A DNA stretch of 64,000 nt from Paenibacillus pinihumi DSM 23905 = JCM 16419 (GCF_000422505.1 NZ_AULX01000023.1:62001-126000), one strand, 5' to 3'. Counted from the stretch's first letter, positions 1 through 8,553 are shown. Numbers and translations: made by a program. Notes: generated from the letters alone by a model not told the origin.

Positions 1-90
1 CCTGGTGTTGGCGGAGCTTGGACATCCACAGGTACAATCCTTGTATTGTTTATCCTGCTGGTCATTATCTCGCGTACTTTCTTCGTGTAA
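1..90 (+). CDS. YjcZ-type small sporulation protein, 3' end only
   Basis: The window opens inside a reading frame that ends with TAA at 88-90. The 29 visible residues are a Gly-rich stretch (GVGGAW) followed by a hydrophobic run (ILVLFILLVII) and a short polar tail. Gly-rich head plus a single C-terminal membrane segment is the layout of the tiny YjcZ/YtzL-type sporulation proteins of Bacillus and Paenibacillus. The start lies outside the window. A rho-independent terminator follows about 50 bases downstream. The assignment rests on this short tail only. Confidence 0.6.
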   Translation, partial: PGVGGAWTSTGTILVLFILLVIISRTFFV

Positions 91-140
91 GGTTCCAAAT
101 CTCCTTCACATCTGAACTAAGATGTTCCAACCCCCTCTAG

Positions 141-165
141 GGTCTGCTTCGGCGGACCTTTTTTT
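141..165 (+). terminator. Rho-independent terminator after the YjcZ-type gene
   Basis: A 7-bp stem (GGTCTGC / GCGGACC, one G-T pair) with a TTCG tetraloop is followed at once by seven T residues. It closes the transcript of the upstream sporulation gene. Confidence 0.85.
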
Positions 166-303
166 AATGAGAAAATTCAAAAGAATCATTTGCGGGAACG
201 ATGCCGCAGATTGCGATACCCCGGAGGATGATACACTTTGCCCTGCAGAGTACACTAGCGTTGTGCTTTTAGGGTAAAATAAAAATAAAGGAGGGATTAG
301 CTT

Positions 304-678
304 ATGGATATTGCCATTATCGTCGAAGGAAAAAATGACCGCAGCCGCATTAGGAGAGTTCTGCAGCAGGATGTTCCGGTCTATTGCACCTACGGGACGC
401 CAGGCACCAAGCAGATTGCAGCCCTTCAGAAACAAGCGGGAGATAAAGAGGTATATTTGTTCATGGATAATGATGCCTCAGGTAAACGGATTCGGGGGAT
501 GCTTCGGGATACGTTCCCTGATGCCATACATATTTACACCCGACGTGGCTACCCTGGCGTGGAATCCACACCGGAATCCTATTTGATCGAGCAGCTTGAA
601 AAGGCGGGGCTGGAGGAATACATCCATTACCCGCCTTCAGACACAAACCAGATTTGGACCAAAGAAGATCAAATATGA
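304..678 (+). CDS. Toprim domain protein (YusF-like)
   Basis: This 124-residue protein is little more than a Toprim fold. The catalytic Glu of the first motif is in VEGKND (E8), and the metal-binding acidic motif is DNDAS (D55, D57). Toprim domains bind divalent metal and act in primases, topoisomerases, RNase M5 and OLD nucleases; the stand-alone single-domain form resembles B. subtilis YusF, whose job is not established. A strong ribosome site (AGGAGGG) lies 7 bases before the ATG. It converges on the next gene, with the 3' ends overlapping by 10 bases. Function beyond nucleic-acid phosphoryl transfer is unknown. Confidence 0.8.
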   Translation: MDIAIIVEGKNDRSRIRRVLQQDVPVYCTYGTPGTKQIAALQKQAGDKEVYLFMDNDASGKRIRGMLRDTFPDAIHIYTRRGYPGVESTPESYLIEQLEKAGLEEYIHYPPSDTNQIWTKEDQI

Positions 679-1610
679 AGCAGAGAAATGACAAGGGTAA
701 CTGAGAAAATACTGAGCAGTGTCGAAGCAAATACAACCTGGGATGAAAATTCAGGCTCATTGTCAAATTCGACTGCCAGCAGTACGCTGCTAAGCGAGGT
801 CGGAACAGCAGAGGATACGATAAGCGCCGAGGCCATTAACGGCGAGATATGCATGCCAAGCCCATTCATGCCCCATACGACCAATGCCGCGAGTGCAGGA
901 CCGGCACCCAGCCGCAGCAGACAGGACAAACCGATGTCAACGAGCAGCGGTCTGCTGAGCTGCCACTTCATGCTGCCAAGCTGTACGCCAAGCGTAATAA
1001 TTGCGGTTCCCAGAAAGGCATTCGCCAAATAATCGACCGGTGTCTGCAAGAAAGCCGGCAGCTCCACATTCAGGCCGCGCATGGCAAAAGCAACCGGAAT
1101 GACATAGATAACGGGCATGGAAGCAATTGTTTTCCAAATAAAGCTGATATTTTTGCGGTGTGAATTCACACTGTAAATGCCGTATGTATTGGGAATGAGC
1201 GATTGCATCATCATAATCAGCACCTGAATTGCCAAGGTTTGCGGGTTGCCCGCAAAAGCAAGCTGATTCAGCGGAATCCCGTAATTGGCGCTATTATAGA
1301 ATAAGACGCTATTGCGCATCGCTGCACGCTTCCCGCCCTGAAAGCCGCGCAGCCGGATTACAATTTCTGTAACGCCATATTGAAGCAGCATAAATACAAA
1401 GAAGAACAGCAGCACAAATCCGATTACAGCCCAGGACACATCAGTCTTGTACAGCAAATTAAAGATAATTGCCGGGGAAAAAAGATAAAAGTTCAATTTT
1501 GACAGCGTTTTAATATCTAAAGAAAAAGACCGCTGCAGAACGATCCCAATAGCAATCATAACTGACAGCGGCAGCAAATTATTCACTAGTATATGTAAAA
1601 AAATTTCCAT
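669..1610 (-). CDS. AEC family transporter (auxin efflux carrier fold)
   Basis: A 313-residue, very hydrophobic protein with about ten membrane segments, the usual length for the AEC/BASS-related permeases. The N-terminal repeat carries the family-like FYLFSPAIIFNLLY stretch and the second half repeats the fold (VDIGLSCLLRLGAGPALA). Members export or import small organic anions such as malate; the substrate cannot be read here. Its start codon overlaps the last base of the SCO gene, so it is probably the last gene of a ctaB-sco-AEC transcript. The respiratory company is not typical of the family and may be only positional. Confidence 0.85.
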   Translation of the reverse strand: MEIFLHILVNNLLPLSVMIAIGIVLQRSFSLDIKTLSKLNFYLFSPAIIFNLLYKTDVSWAVIGFVLLFFFVFMLLQYGVTEIVIRLRGFQGGKRAAMRNSVLFYNSANYGIPLNQLAFAGNPQTLAIQVLIMMMQSLIPNTYGIYSVNSHRKNISFIWKTIASMPVIYVIPVAFAMRGLNVELPAFLQTPVDYLANAFLGTAIITLGVQLGSMKWQLSRPLLVDIGLSCLLRLGAGPALAALVVWGMNGLGMHISPLMASALIVSSAVPTSLSSVLLAVEFDNEPEFSSQVVFASTLLSIFSVTLVISLLHI

Positions 1611-2230
1611 TACTTCGCATCCTGTTCGTTTAACAGCTTCTTGATATCCTTGATGACATCATCAACCTGAAGCTCGTCAACATCTGCCCGGATATACTTG
1701 CGCACTTCCCCCTGTTTATCCACCAGAATGAAATAGTTCGTATGGGAAAATTCTTGCTCACTCGTCTTGATTACCGTTACTCCATACTGTTTTGCCAGCG
1801 CATGGGTAGCAGCTTCATCACCACGCAGAAACTTCCATCCTGTCAGATCTGCATCAAACTTGCTTGCATACTCCTTGATTCGCTCCGGCGTATCGCGATT
1901 GGGATCTACCGTGATCTGATGGATCTGAAAATCCTTGCCGAAAGCGCCTTCCTTCACCATAGCATCCTGGATCTGCCCCAGTTGGGCAGTGGTTGGCGGA
2001 CACACGTCAGGACAATAGGAGAAGTAAAAATAATGAAGCCTTACTTTCCCTTGTGTATTCTCAATCGATACCTTATTGCCGTCCACATCTGCAAGCTCAT
2101 AGGCAGGCGCCGGCCCCAGTTTTCTGAGCGGCTCTCCCCCTGTCTTCATCGTGCTCAGCAAATAGATTCCCATAAGAGCACATAAGGCAAGAACTGCGAT
2201 TTTGAATGCATGCTTTTTTACAAAAGCCAT
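1610..2230 (-). CDS. SCO family copper chaperone for cytochrome c oxidase
   Basis: This membrane-anchored thioredoxin-fold protein would help load copper into the CuA centre of cytochrome oxidase. One N-terminal membrane segment (residues about 10-26) is followed by the copper-binding pair C73-x3-C77 (SYCPDVCPP) and the third ligand H163 (FSHTN), all intact. I chose the ATG at 2230 because AAGGGGG sits about 11 bases upstream; an in-frame GTG at 2251 would place that site inside the gene. It lies 26 bases after the heme O synthase gene, so both parts of oxidase maturation share an operon. B. subtilis YpmQ (BsSco) is the model. Confidence 0.92.
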   Translation of the reverse strand: MAFVKKHAFKIAVLALCALMGIYLLSTMKTGGEPLRKLGPAPAYELADVDGNKVSIENTQGKVRLHYFYFSYCPDVCPPTTAQLGQIQDAMVKEGAFGKDFQIHQITVDPNRDTPERIKEYASKFDADLTGWKFLRGDEAATHALAKQYGVTVIKTSEQEFSHTNYFILVDKQGEVRKYIRADVDELQVDDVIKDIKKLLNEQDAK

Positions 2231-2256
2231 TCTGTTACAAGCCCCCTTCACTTAAC

Positions 2257-3114
2257 TTATGTCCAAGAGGTATTTAATACCATGACCAAAAAAGTAACCA
2301 TCAGGTAATTAATGGAGATGATGAAATTAGTCTTGGCCCATTTTTCTGTATCTGGTGCATTCATGCCGAGGAGCGTATGAATAAACCAGACCGCGCCTAA
2401 CAGCAGCGTAATGATCAGATAGACCATCCCGACATGTCCAAAATAAAACAACGCAAGCCCTGACGGAATCAGCAGCAGTACATAAGGAATCATCTGAAGC
2501 TTGGTCCGGCCAATGCCTTTGACGACAGGCAGCAGTGGGAAGCCTGCGGCACGGTATTCCTCTACACGGCGGATAGAAAGCGACCAGAAATGCGGCGGCT
2601 GCCACAAGAAAAGCAGTGCAAACAAAATGAATGCCCCGGCATCAACCGTATTCGTTACCGCACAATAGCCGATTACAGGCGGCATGGCACCGGATACACC
2701 ACCGATGGATGTGCTCCAGGTAGAAGTGCGCTTCAGCCACATCGTATAAATAACAATATAAACAAACATGCCGGTCAGCCCGAGCCATCCTGTTAACGGA
2801 TTGACGAGCGTGAACAAAATAATGACTCCTGCAATACCTAGGATAATGCCGTACCAGAGCACAACATTCGGGCTAATACGGCCTGCCGCAGTGGCACGGT
2901 CGCGGGTACGTTCCATCTTTTGATCCATTTCCCGGTCCCAATAGTTGTTGATGACACAAGAGGATGCCATCGTAAGACCGGACCCGATTAGCATGTAAAG
3001 AAGCAGCAGCCAGTCGATATCCCATTTGGATGCCACCCAAAAGCCGCCGAAGCCCGCAATCAAATTCAACCGAATGATTCGCGGCTTCGTCAACGCTATA
3101 AAATCCTTCAGCAC
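2257..3114 (-). CDS. ctaB: Protoheme IX farnesyltransferase (heme O synthase)
   Basis: This UbiA-superfamily membrane enzyme transfers a farnesyl group to heme b, giving heme O for cytochrome oxidases. The first Asp-rich prenyl-diphosphate motif is clear (NNYWDREMDQKMERTRDRAT), and about nine hydrophobic segments follow. The start is set by the ribosome site: AGGAGGC at 3122-3128 lies 7 bases before a GTG at 3114, giving 285 residues and an N-terminus MLKDFIALTKPRI. Longer in-frame starts (to 3180) only add a non-conserved polar tail. The SCO gene follows. No ctaA is in the window; the intergenic region to 3399 is shared with the divergent cwlJ. Confidence 0.93.
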   Translation of the reverse strand: MLKDFIALTKPRIIRLNLIAGFGGFWVASKWDIDWLLLLYMLIGSGLTMASSCVINNYWDREMDQKMERTRDRATAAGRISPNVVLWYGIILGIAGVIILFTLVNPLTGWLGLTGMFVYIVIYTMWLKRTSTWSTSIGGVSGAMPPVIGYCAVTNTVDAGAFILFALLFLWQPPHFWSLSIRRVEEYRAAGFPLLPVVKGIGRTKLQMIPYVLLLIPSGLALFYFGHVGMVYLIITLLLGAVWFIHTLLGMNAPDTEKWAKTNFIISINYLMVTFLVMVLNTSWT

Positions 3115-3325
3115 AGCGACGAGCCTCCTAGTAAATATGCATTTATTAACATAAACGGCCCCCCCATTACTAAGCCGCACGTCTTTGAACGTACTTAATC
3201 ATACCGAAAAAACAAGTCTTTGACAATGTTCGTCCTTCTTGTTCATCATTTTGCCTTACTCCTTGTTACAGCTTGACGAATGTTGCAAGAACTTTCTCTG
3301 CAATGGAACCATTTGGAAAACAGTT

Positions 3326-3333
3326 CATACAAT
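3326..3333 (+). promoter_or_regulatory. Candidate sigma-E -10 element for cwlJ-gerQ
   Basis: CATACAAT matches the sigma-E -10 consensus exactly and lies 74 bases before the cwlJ start. In B. subtilis, cwlJ-gerQ is read by the mother-cell factor sigma-E. I cannot find a convincing ATA-type -35, so the call rests on the -10 and on what is known of this operon. Confidence 0.5.
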
Positions 3334-3399
3334 AGCACTGTAGTCATTCGCCTAACCGAAAAGGGAAGCACATCATGAATGAAGGTAAGGAGGAAAGCT

Positions 3400-3822
3400 A
3401 TGGCGGTTATTCAGACCAATTCAGAGCAGGTCAAATTGCTCGCCCGGCTGATGCGTGCAGAGGCTGAAGGCGAAGGGGAATTAGGGATGCTGATGGTCGG
3501 CAATGTCGGTGTGAACCGGGTATTAGGCAATTGTCTGGACTTTCGGAATATTCGCAATCTCGAGAATATGGTATACCAAAATCCCGGAGGCTTTGAGGCG
3601 ACACAGAAAGGATACTTCTACCAGCCGGCCCGTGACAGGGATGTCCAGCTTGCCCGGCGTGTCATTAATGGCGAACGGCAGTATCCGGCGTCGAATGCGC
3701 TCTGGTTTTTCAGACCGGCAGGGGATTGCCCGGACACGTGGTATGACCAGAGCAATACAGGCCGCTATAAAGCACACTGCTTTTTTGCGCCAAGCGGTGA
3801 CGATTGTCCAAACGTATATTAA
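3400..3822 (+). CDS. cwlJ: Spore cortex-lytic enzyme CwlJ
   Basis: A 140-residue Hydrolase_2 (SleB/CwlJ) domain protein without signal peptide, as is normal for CwlJ, which is placed in the coat from the mother cell. Recognisable features are LARLMRAEAEGE near the N-terminus with the expected catalytic Glu and the C-terminal ALWFFRP and CFFAP blocks. It degrades cortex peptidoglycan during germination, in response to Ca-dipicolinate in B. subtilis. AAGGAGG sits 6 bases before the ATG at 3400; the in-frame ATG seven codons upstream overlaps that site. gerQ, needed to localise CwlJ, follows after 45 bases. Confidence 0.93.
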   Translation: MAVIQTNSEQVKLLARLMRAEAEGEGELGMLMVGNVGVNRVLGNCLDFRNIRNLENMVYQNPGGFEATQKGYFYQPARDRDVQLARRVINGERQYPASNALWFFRPAGDCPDTWYDQSNTGRYKAHCFFAPSGDDCPNVY

Positions 3823-3867
3823 GTTTTCCAACCTATACTTACAGATTAGAAAGTGAGGAAAAGAAAA

Positions 3868-4386
3868 ATGACTAATGCATATCCGTTCCGCAATGTACAA
3901 GGGGGCTGGCCGCAGCAGCAATCCTATCCGGGAGGTTATTATCCGATGGCGATGCCTTTTCCGTCGAACACTGCAGTATCCCCGCAAATGGGCGCGGCCC
4001 CGGTTCAAGCCTCCGCTCCTCCACTCGTCCCGAGCGGAGCAATGGTCACGCCTTCCGGCGGAACTGTCGTAACCCTGCCTGCTGTTGAGGAGTCTTATGT
4101 TGAGAATATTTTGCGCTTGAACCGCGGCAAAGTTGCGACTGTCTATATGACGTATGAAAACAACCGCGAATGGAATGCCAAAATTTTCAAAGGTGTCATT
4201 TTGGCAGCCGGACGCGATCACATCATTTTGGCCGATCCGACAACGGGCATGCGGTATTTGCTGCTGACTATCAACTTGAACTACATTACATTTGATGAGC
4301 CCATTAATTATCAATATCCGTTCCAGGGCGGCGTCGTGACCAACCAAACCCCGATCTCCACAACGGCTGCTGCTCCTCAAAATTAA
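3868..4386 (+). CDS. gerQ: Spore coat protein GerQ
   Basis: GerQ is a coat protein needed for CwlJ to reach the spore surface; in B. subtilis it is cross-linked by transglutaminase during maturation. The 172-residue frame has the typical layout: a Tyr/Gln/Pro/Gly-rich N-terminal half, a Pro/Ala linker, then a conserved C-terminal domain (ESYVENILRLNRGK, LAAGRDHIILADP, YLLLTINLNYITF). The ATG at 3868 has a GTGAGGA site 8 bases upstream. An in-frame GTG at 3853 would add MRKRK, giving lysines near the N-terminus as in B. subtilis GerQ, but it lacks a clear ribosome site. Its 3' end overlaps the next, convergent gene by 4 bases. Confidence 0.93.
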   Translation: MTNAYPFRNVQGGWPQQQSYPGGYYPMAMPFPSNTAVSPQMGAAPVQASAPPLVPSGAMVTPSGGTVVTLPAVEESYVENILRLNRGKVATVYMTYENNREWNAKIFKGVILAAGRDHIILADPTTGMRYLLLTINLNYITFDEPINYQYPFQGGVVTNQTPISTTAAAPQN

Positions 4387-4661
4387 AAAGGCTTGAACAC
4401 CCAGGCATGCAGTCTGGAGGAGCCACCTGATATCCAATCCCGGGCAGCCATGAAGGAAGAACGTTCGTTGCAGCGTTCTTCCTTTATGCGTTGCGCTTCC
4501 GCTTCCGATGCCGCCTGCCAAAGTTCCACAAACAGCCCCGGCTGATCTGTTCCTTCATATATATGCATGTTGCTGTGGGCTTCCTGTTTCTCCTTCATAA
4601 AAGCCCTGTACGTCTCCATATATTCTTCATCAATCTTATACTCCACGAAACAAATATACAT
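4383..4661 (-). CDS. Small ABM/NIPSNAP-like protein of unknown function
   Basis: A 92-residue protein beginning MYICFVEYKIDEEY, with a central FVELWQAASEAEAQRIKEER stretch. Strand-helix-strand pattern, size and the weak resemblance to ABM/NIPSNAP dimeric alpha-beta barrels suggest a small cytosolic protein; I do not recognise it as a named family. A good ribosome site (GGGAGAGG) stands just before the ATG. It runs against gerQ and is divergent from the membrane hydrolase gene, so it is probably monocistronic. Confidence 0.65.
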   Translation of the reverse strand: MYICFVEYKIDEEYMETYRAFMKEKQEAHSNMHIYEGTDQPGLFVELWQAASEAEAQRIKEERCNERSSFMAARDWISGGSSRLHAWVFKPF

Positions 4662-4764
4662 CAGCCTCTCCCTTCCCTTCTCATAATCCTTGCCCGAATT
4701 GAAAATACTGAAGATACGCTGTTCATTGTACCATGATTATGGACAAGAAGGAGGCTGCAGCTAC

Positions 4765-5751
4765 ATGGATTCAGGTACACATCTTGTCATGGGTCTTGGA
4801 CTGGGCGGTCTGGCGATGATCGATCCGGCTGTATCTTCAAGTCCCGCCGTATTTACTGCCGTTATGGCTGGCACAATTATCGGCTCCCAGGCCCCGGATC
4901 TGGACGGGCTGCTCCGAATTAAGAGCAATGCCGCTTATATTAAAAATCACCGCGGAGTCACGCATTCCATTCCGGCGATTGCAATCTGGACCGTACTCAT
5001 TACTGTCATTCTGCAATTGCTCTATAAGGGCACTCTGCCATGGCTTCATGTGCTTGGCTGGGTACTGCTTGCAGTTGTCCTGCATGTGGTGACTGATCTG
5101 TTCAATGCCTATGGCACGCAGGCTATGCGCCCTTTCTCAGACAAATGGATTTCGTGGAATATTATTCACATCTTTGATCCGGTTATTTTTGCTTCACATA
5201 TTATCGCATTGCTGCTATGGGCTATTTTTGGCGCCGCACCCCAGATTATATTCCCTTTGCTATATGCGGGCCTTGTTGTTTATTTTATCTGGCGGACTTC
5301 GGCACAGCGCAGGCTTATGGATGAGCTGCCCAAGCTTGATCCCGAGCACCAGCGCGGTGAATCCTATATTCTGATCCCCACTATTTCGCTGCAGCGTTGG
5401 AATTTGATCAAGGTGCTTCAGGATAACAGCTTTGCGATCGGCAATGTCAACAAGGGCATCCTAAAATGGGTTGACCATGCCAGATGCTCTGCACACCCTG
5501 CCGTTCATCAGTCGAAAAGCGATCCTTCCGTACAGGCATTTTTATACTTGACGGCCTTTGCCTGCGCGGAGGTCAAAGAACATCCCTGGGGCTTCGAGGT
5601 GCGATGGGCCGATGTCCGCTACCGCCACCGCCAGCAGTATCCATTCATGGCTACCCTGCTGATGGACAAGGATTACAAAACCCTTGCCTCTTATGTAGGC
5701 TGGCTGAGTGATGAACGGCTGGAGAAGAGATTGCGGATGAATACGTATTAA
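4765..5751 (+). CDS. Membrane-bound metal-dependent hydrolase (DUF457, YfhP-like)
   Basis: This 328-residue membrane protein carries the DUF457/YdjM signature in order: an N-terminal H (SGTHLVMG), GSQAPDLD, the HRGVTHS block, then HVVTDLFNAYGT and FDPV. These His and Asp residues should bind metal within the membrane, between about four hydrophobic segments. The C-terminal third is soluble and resembles B. subtilis YfhP, an inner-membrane hydrolase said to control its neighbour in that species. The ATG at 4765 follows AAGGAGG with a 10-base gap; earlier in-frame starts have none. The substrate is unknown. Confidence 0.85.
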   Translation: MDSGTHLVMGLGLGGLAMIDPAVSSSPAVFTAVMAGTIIGSQAPDLDGLLRIKSNAAYIKNHRGVTHSIPAIAIWTVLITVILQLLYKGTLPWLHVLGWVLLAVVLHVVTDLFNAYGTQAMRPFSDKWISWNIIHIFDPVIFASHIIALLLWAIFGAAPQIIFPLLYAGLVVYFIWRTSAQRRLMDELPKLDPEHQRGESYILIPTISLQRWNLIKVLQDNSFAIGNVNKGILKWVDHARCSAHPAVHQSKSDPSVQAFLYLTAFACAEVKEHPWGFEVRWADVRYRHRQQYPFMATLLMDKDYKTLASYVGWLSDERLEKRLRMNTY

Positions 5752-5784
5752 ATCAGGCTGACCTGATTCAGTCTGACACAGAAA

Positions 5785-5826
5785 CAGGCAAGCATAGCGG
5801 GCTGTTATAGCGCCGCATGCTTGCCT
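5785..5826. terminator. Stem-loop terminator between convergent genes
   Basis: A 9-10 bp perfect stem (AGGCAAGCAT / ATGCTTGCCT) encloses a loop with a smaller GCGGG...CGCCGC element. It separates the DUF457 gene from the convergent secreted-protein gene and can serve both; T content after the stem is modest. Confidence 0.65.
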
Positions 5827-5845
5827 TGTTTATCATAAATGAACT

Positions 5846-6853
5846 TTAGTTAGGGATATTAATGGATACCTTCTCTTGTCCTGCATTGACATAGTCCGAA
5901 CTGACTATTGAGCTATTCGGAAAGGAGCAGTAACCGCCTGTTTGGCTTGCAAGCCACTGCTGTGCATTGGCAGCTGTTGTTCCAATCTTGGAGCTGCTCC
6001 ACTGAACATTCCTCAAATACGCTCCTGAATTAAAGTTGTTGCCCCCAATTTGACCGATAGACGTAATCCGTTTAAGAATGTTGCCCGTCCCGTTTAGCTT
6101 CCACCCCGGTGCATTTGCCACAAGTGTCTCCGTAGTAACTGTCGTGCTGTTCATTTTGATTCCGGTAGTCGATACGGCAACCTGATTGTCCTGGGTTACA
6201 TAAAATTTCAGTGTAACCGTTTGACCGGACTTGTAACGGGAACCAGACGTGCGTCCCTGTCCTGCAGGACTATTGAAAAATGCCCAATCCTGATTCGTTT
6301 TTCCATACTGGAAGCCAGCGTCAACCTCAGTACCATTTCTTCCCCCGGTATAAATATAGGATGTAGAATTGCCTCCCGGCTGACTTTGGTCGTTAACTTC
6401 TGCAGCAGCCGGCAAATATACTCTGCCTTCGTAATAAGAATATCCTGGATTCGAGAATACTCTGCGGTAAGGCCCCGTGTTGCCGGAGCAAGAGTAATTC
6501 AATATGGAAATGTCAGATACGAATGCTTGAGATTGATCTTCCGCTTGTGCTTCAGGCAATACAAAAGTCTCGCCATTTTCCCAGGCGTATACGCCATCGC
6601 CCACATATTCTGCTTTTTCTACATTCTCCTTCAATTCCGGCTTGTTGGCATAAACTTCACCGTCCGGAGCAAAATAAATGACATTCTCTCTGTCCGATTC
6701 CGGCAAGGTTTGCATAATGTCCCCGATAATTTCCCGTTCTGCAGCCCCAAGCTCCGGGGAAATGAAGAAATTATCGTTTTTATTTTCCTCGGCAAATACA
6801 GAAGTAGAAAAGACCAAGATCATAACAATTGCAATTGAAGCAAGCTTTCTCAC
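5846..6853 (-). CDS. Secreted protein, YrpD-like
   Basis: 335 residues with a clear signal peptide (MRKLASIAIVMILVFSTSVFA, cleavage after A21). An acidic linker of about 90 residues follows, then a beta-rich region with Gly, Ser and Asn (YSYYEGRVYLPAA, NSTSYIYTGGRNGTEVDAG, QYGKTNQDWAFF). The arrangement recalls the B. subtilis YrpD family of secreted proteins, whose function is unknown; this is from memory and not certain. Two Cys (in NYSCSG and GGYCSFP) flank the domain and could form a disulfide. A strong GGAGGTAAT site precedes the ATG. It stands alone with AT-rich DNA upstream. Confidence 0.7.
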   Translation of the reverse strand: MRKLASIAIVMILVFSTSVFAEENKNDNFFISPELGAAEREIIGDIMQTLPESDRENVIYFAPDGEVYANKPELKENVEKAEYVGDGVYAWENGETFVLPEAQAEDQSQAFVSDISILNYSCSGNTGPYRRVFSNPGYSYYEGRVYLPAAAEVNDQSQPGGNSTSYIYTGGRNGTEVDAGFQYGKTNQDWAFFNSPAGQGRTSGSRYKSGQTVTLKFYVTQDNQVAVSTTGIKMNSTTVTTETLVANAPGWKLNGTGNILKRITSIGQIGGNNFNSGAYLRNVQWSSSKIGTTAANAQQWLASQTGGYCSFPNSSIVSSDYVNAGQEKVSINIPN

Positions 6854-7168
6854 TATATATTACCTCCTGGCATAATTTTTTTTTATTTCTGTCTTCTCTG
6901 CCCTCCCCTCTCAATCGTATTCGTGCCTAATCCCAAGAAGCCAATACTATGTTGAAGCCATAAACCGGATGAATCTGTCTGAATATTCCGGTGCATAGCC
7001 AGCACACACATATATACTTATATTGTAAATTATATGTAAAAATCCTTTTTTTTGAAATGAATAAATACTCCTAATTCTCCTTGTGTATTTATATAATTGT
7101 TTTAAATTTTGCAAGCAATTGTAGAATTTTGCCGAGTTTATGACCATCCCTTGTCTTCTCAAATTATT
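6854..7168. other. AT-rich intergenic region, no gene supported
   Basis: About 315 bases, very AT-rich around 7015-7110. It should hold the promoter of the secreted-protein gene. The only open frame, on the minus strand, has no ribosome site and a composition that follows the AT content. Confidence 0.6.
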
Positions 7169-7510
7169 TCAAATTAAATCAGACAATTTCAATGCAAAAA
7201 GCCGTTTATCCGGGTCCGCATCCGGCAAATAGCGGTGAAGCTGTGTATCCAGACTGGAAATATATCCGTCATAGATTGCAAATGCGACCGCCATTCCAAT
7301 ATAAGTGGATCTCGTGGAGTATACATTAAACTGGGGACTGTTATCGACGGTTCGCGCTCCCTTGTGAAAATGATGATAGCCGTTGTACCATTCATGCACA
7401 ATCCGATTATCCTTCATAATGCATAAAGCTGCTGCGGAAGCCTTGATCTGCTCCTGAATCTGCTGTGTATAACGGGTTAACTCATTTACTTCATTTTGAT
7501 TCCACTCCAT
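7169..7510 (-). pseudogene. Truncated, active-site-degenerate serine beta-lactamase-like fragment
   Basis: The 113-residue frame reads like the N-terminal third of a class C beta-lactamase/serine hydrolase: a strand with CIMKDNRIVHEWYNG, then NVYSTRSTYIGMAVAFAIYDGYISSLD, then LFALKLSDLI and a stop. In this family the YS-x-x-K motif supplies the nucleophile and base; here it reads S-T-R-S, so the Lys is missing. The frame ends just where the LLTHTSG-type block should begin, and I could not find the rest in any frame down to 6947. It is the last member of the WYL/BtrH-like operon, 36 bases downstream with a ribosome site. A deliberate short protein is possible but less likely. Confidence 0.55.
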
Positions 7511-7546
7511 ATATTTCCACCCCCAAAGGCCATTATGCCTTTAAGT

Positions 7547-8527
7547 TTACCTTAATGCAATATCATGGGCACGAATCGACAGCGTTTCGCGTATGACAAG
7601 GCGCAGAACCTCTACTGCCTGCTCCTCGGATGCTTTTGCAGCAGCAAATAGCGCTTGCAGCTCTTCTTTTGTTCTCTGATCCAGACTCATGTTCTGATCT
7701 GCAGCTGCAGCGTCCAGCTTCTGCAGCGCCTCGTCAAAGCCCGCTGTGACAGCAAGATAATAATCAGCCACCTCGCACAACGCCGGCCAGTATTCGACAA
7801 GTCCCTTCATGTAATCCCGGATATTCCGCTTGGCCGCAGTGTAGCAGCGAAGCGTTTCACGAAGAGCGGCAGAACTGTGACCGATGTGCTCAAGCGCTTC
7901 CGACAATGCTTCATACCCTGCGCTCCCGCAGCCGTAGTCTGCCTCCGGCAGCATCGGGTCATGGGACTCCCAACGGTGGACACACTGGACAAGCGACTCT
8001 TTGTAAATTTCCACCGGGTCCAGGGTGATCCGATGCTCAAAGATTTGATAAAACCAGTAAGGCGTTGAATTGCAGCCGAAGGATGTATAGCTCAGCAGCT
8101 TCAGCTCTGCCCCCGTGCCGTCTGAAATAAGCAACGCCTCCAGTTCATCATCATAGCCTGCCGCCACAACAAACCGATCATGCCAGATAACTGCTCCGGT
8201 ACCTGTGTTGATAAAGTGTTTAATCTGGTTAATCGCTTCTTTTTGATATAGAGGGAAGGTGGCGTCGAAACTAAAGCCAGCGCCCTGAGAGGTCATTATC
8301 CCAATAAAATCCGCAGCCAAAAAATGCTCCGCCATCCAGTTATAAGCCGTATGTGATTCCTCTGGCAAGCGGCGGTGAATAACAAAACGAAAAGCCGATG
8401 CGGTCATGCATGCGAGCATCGGCTTCGAGCAGGAAATCCACCCGCTATGAGTCAATACAGCATGCATGGCATCGATGTAAGATTCTGTTTCGATTGCCAT
8501 GGACAGGCCTTCAAGAATAACCCTCAT
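7547..8527 (-). CDS. BtrH_N-like (papain-fold-like) protein, copy 2
   Basis: 326 residues. The N-terminal half resembles the BtrH N-terminal domain (butirosin acyltransferase type, C39-peptidase-like fold): SAFRFVIHRRL, then MTSQGAGFSF, then AGYDDELEALLISDG, where the family has a D-x-x-G-type end. The C-terminal part is helical and rich in Ala/Glu. It aligns along its whole length with the gene directly upstream (AF-x-F-x2-H-x-R-L; AEH; YQ-x2-AI-x2-IK), so the two are tandem paralogues. Cys residues sit near the expected nucleophile position (C-S-K-P-M-L-A-C), but no clear His precedes the AGYDD motif. The ATG at 8527 follows GGGAGGGG. Substrate unknown. Confidence 0.7.
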   Translation of the reverse strand: MRVILEGLSMAIETESYIDAMHAVLTHSGWISCSKPMLACMTASAFRFVIHRRLPEESHTAYNWMAEHFLAADFIGIMTSQGAGFSFDATFPLYQKEAINQIKHFINTGTGAVIWHDRFVVAAGYDDELEALLISDGTGAELKLLSYTSFGCNSTPYWFYQIFEHRITLDPVEIYKESLVQCVHRWESHDPMLPEADYGCGSAGYEALSEALEHIGHSSAALRETLRCYTAAKRNIRDYMKGLVEYWPALCEVADYYLAVTAGFDEALQKLDAAAADQNMSLDQRTKEELQALFAAAKASEEQAVEVLRLVIRETLSIRAHDIALR

Positions 8528-8553
8528 GCAACCCCTCCCTGCAGCCTTCGTGT

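Noticed and set aside
3523-4521. Long minus-strand open frame of 332 residues over cwlJ-gerQ
   Set aside because: It lies opposite two well-supported spore genes, has no family resemblance and no ribosome site; it is a GC-frame shadow.
6947-7162. 71-residue minus-strand frame in AT-rich DNA
   Set aside because: No ribosome site, low complexity, no match to the missing part of the serine hydrolase in that or the other frames.
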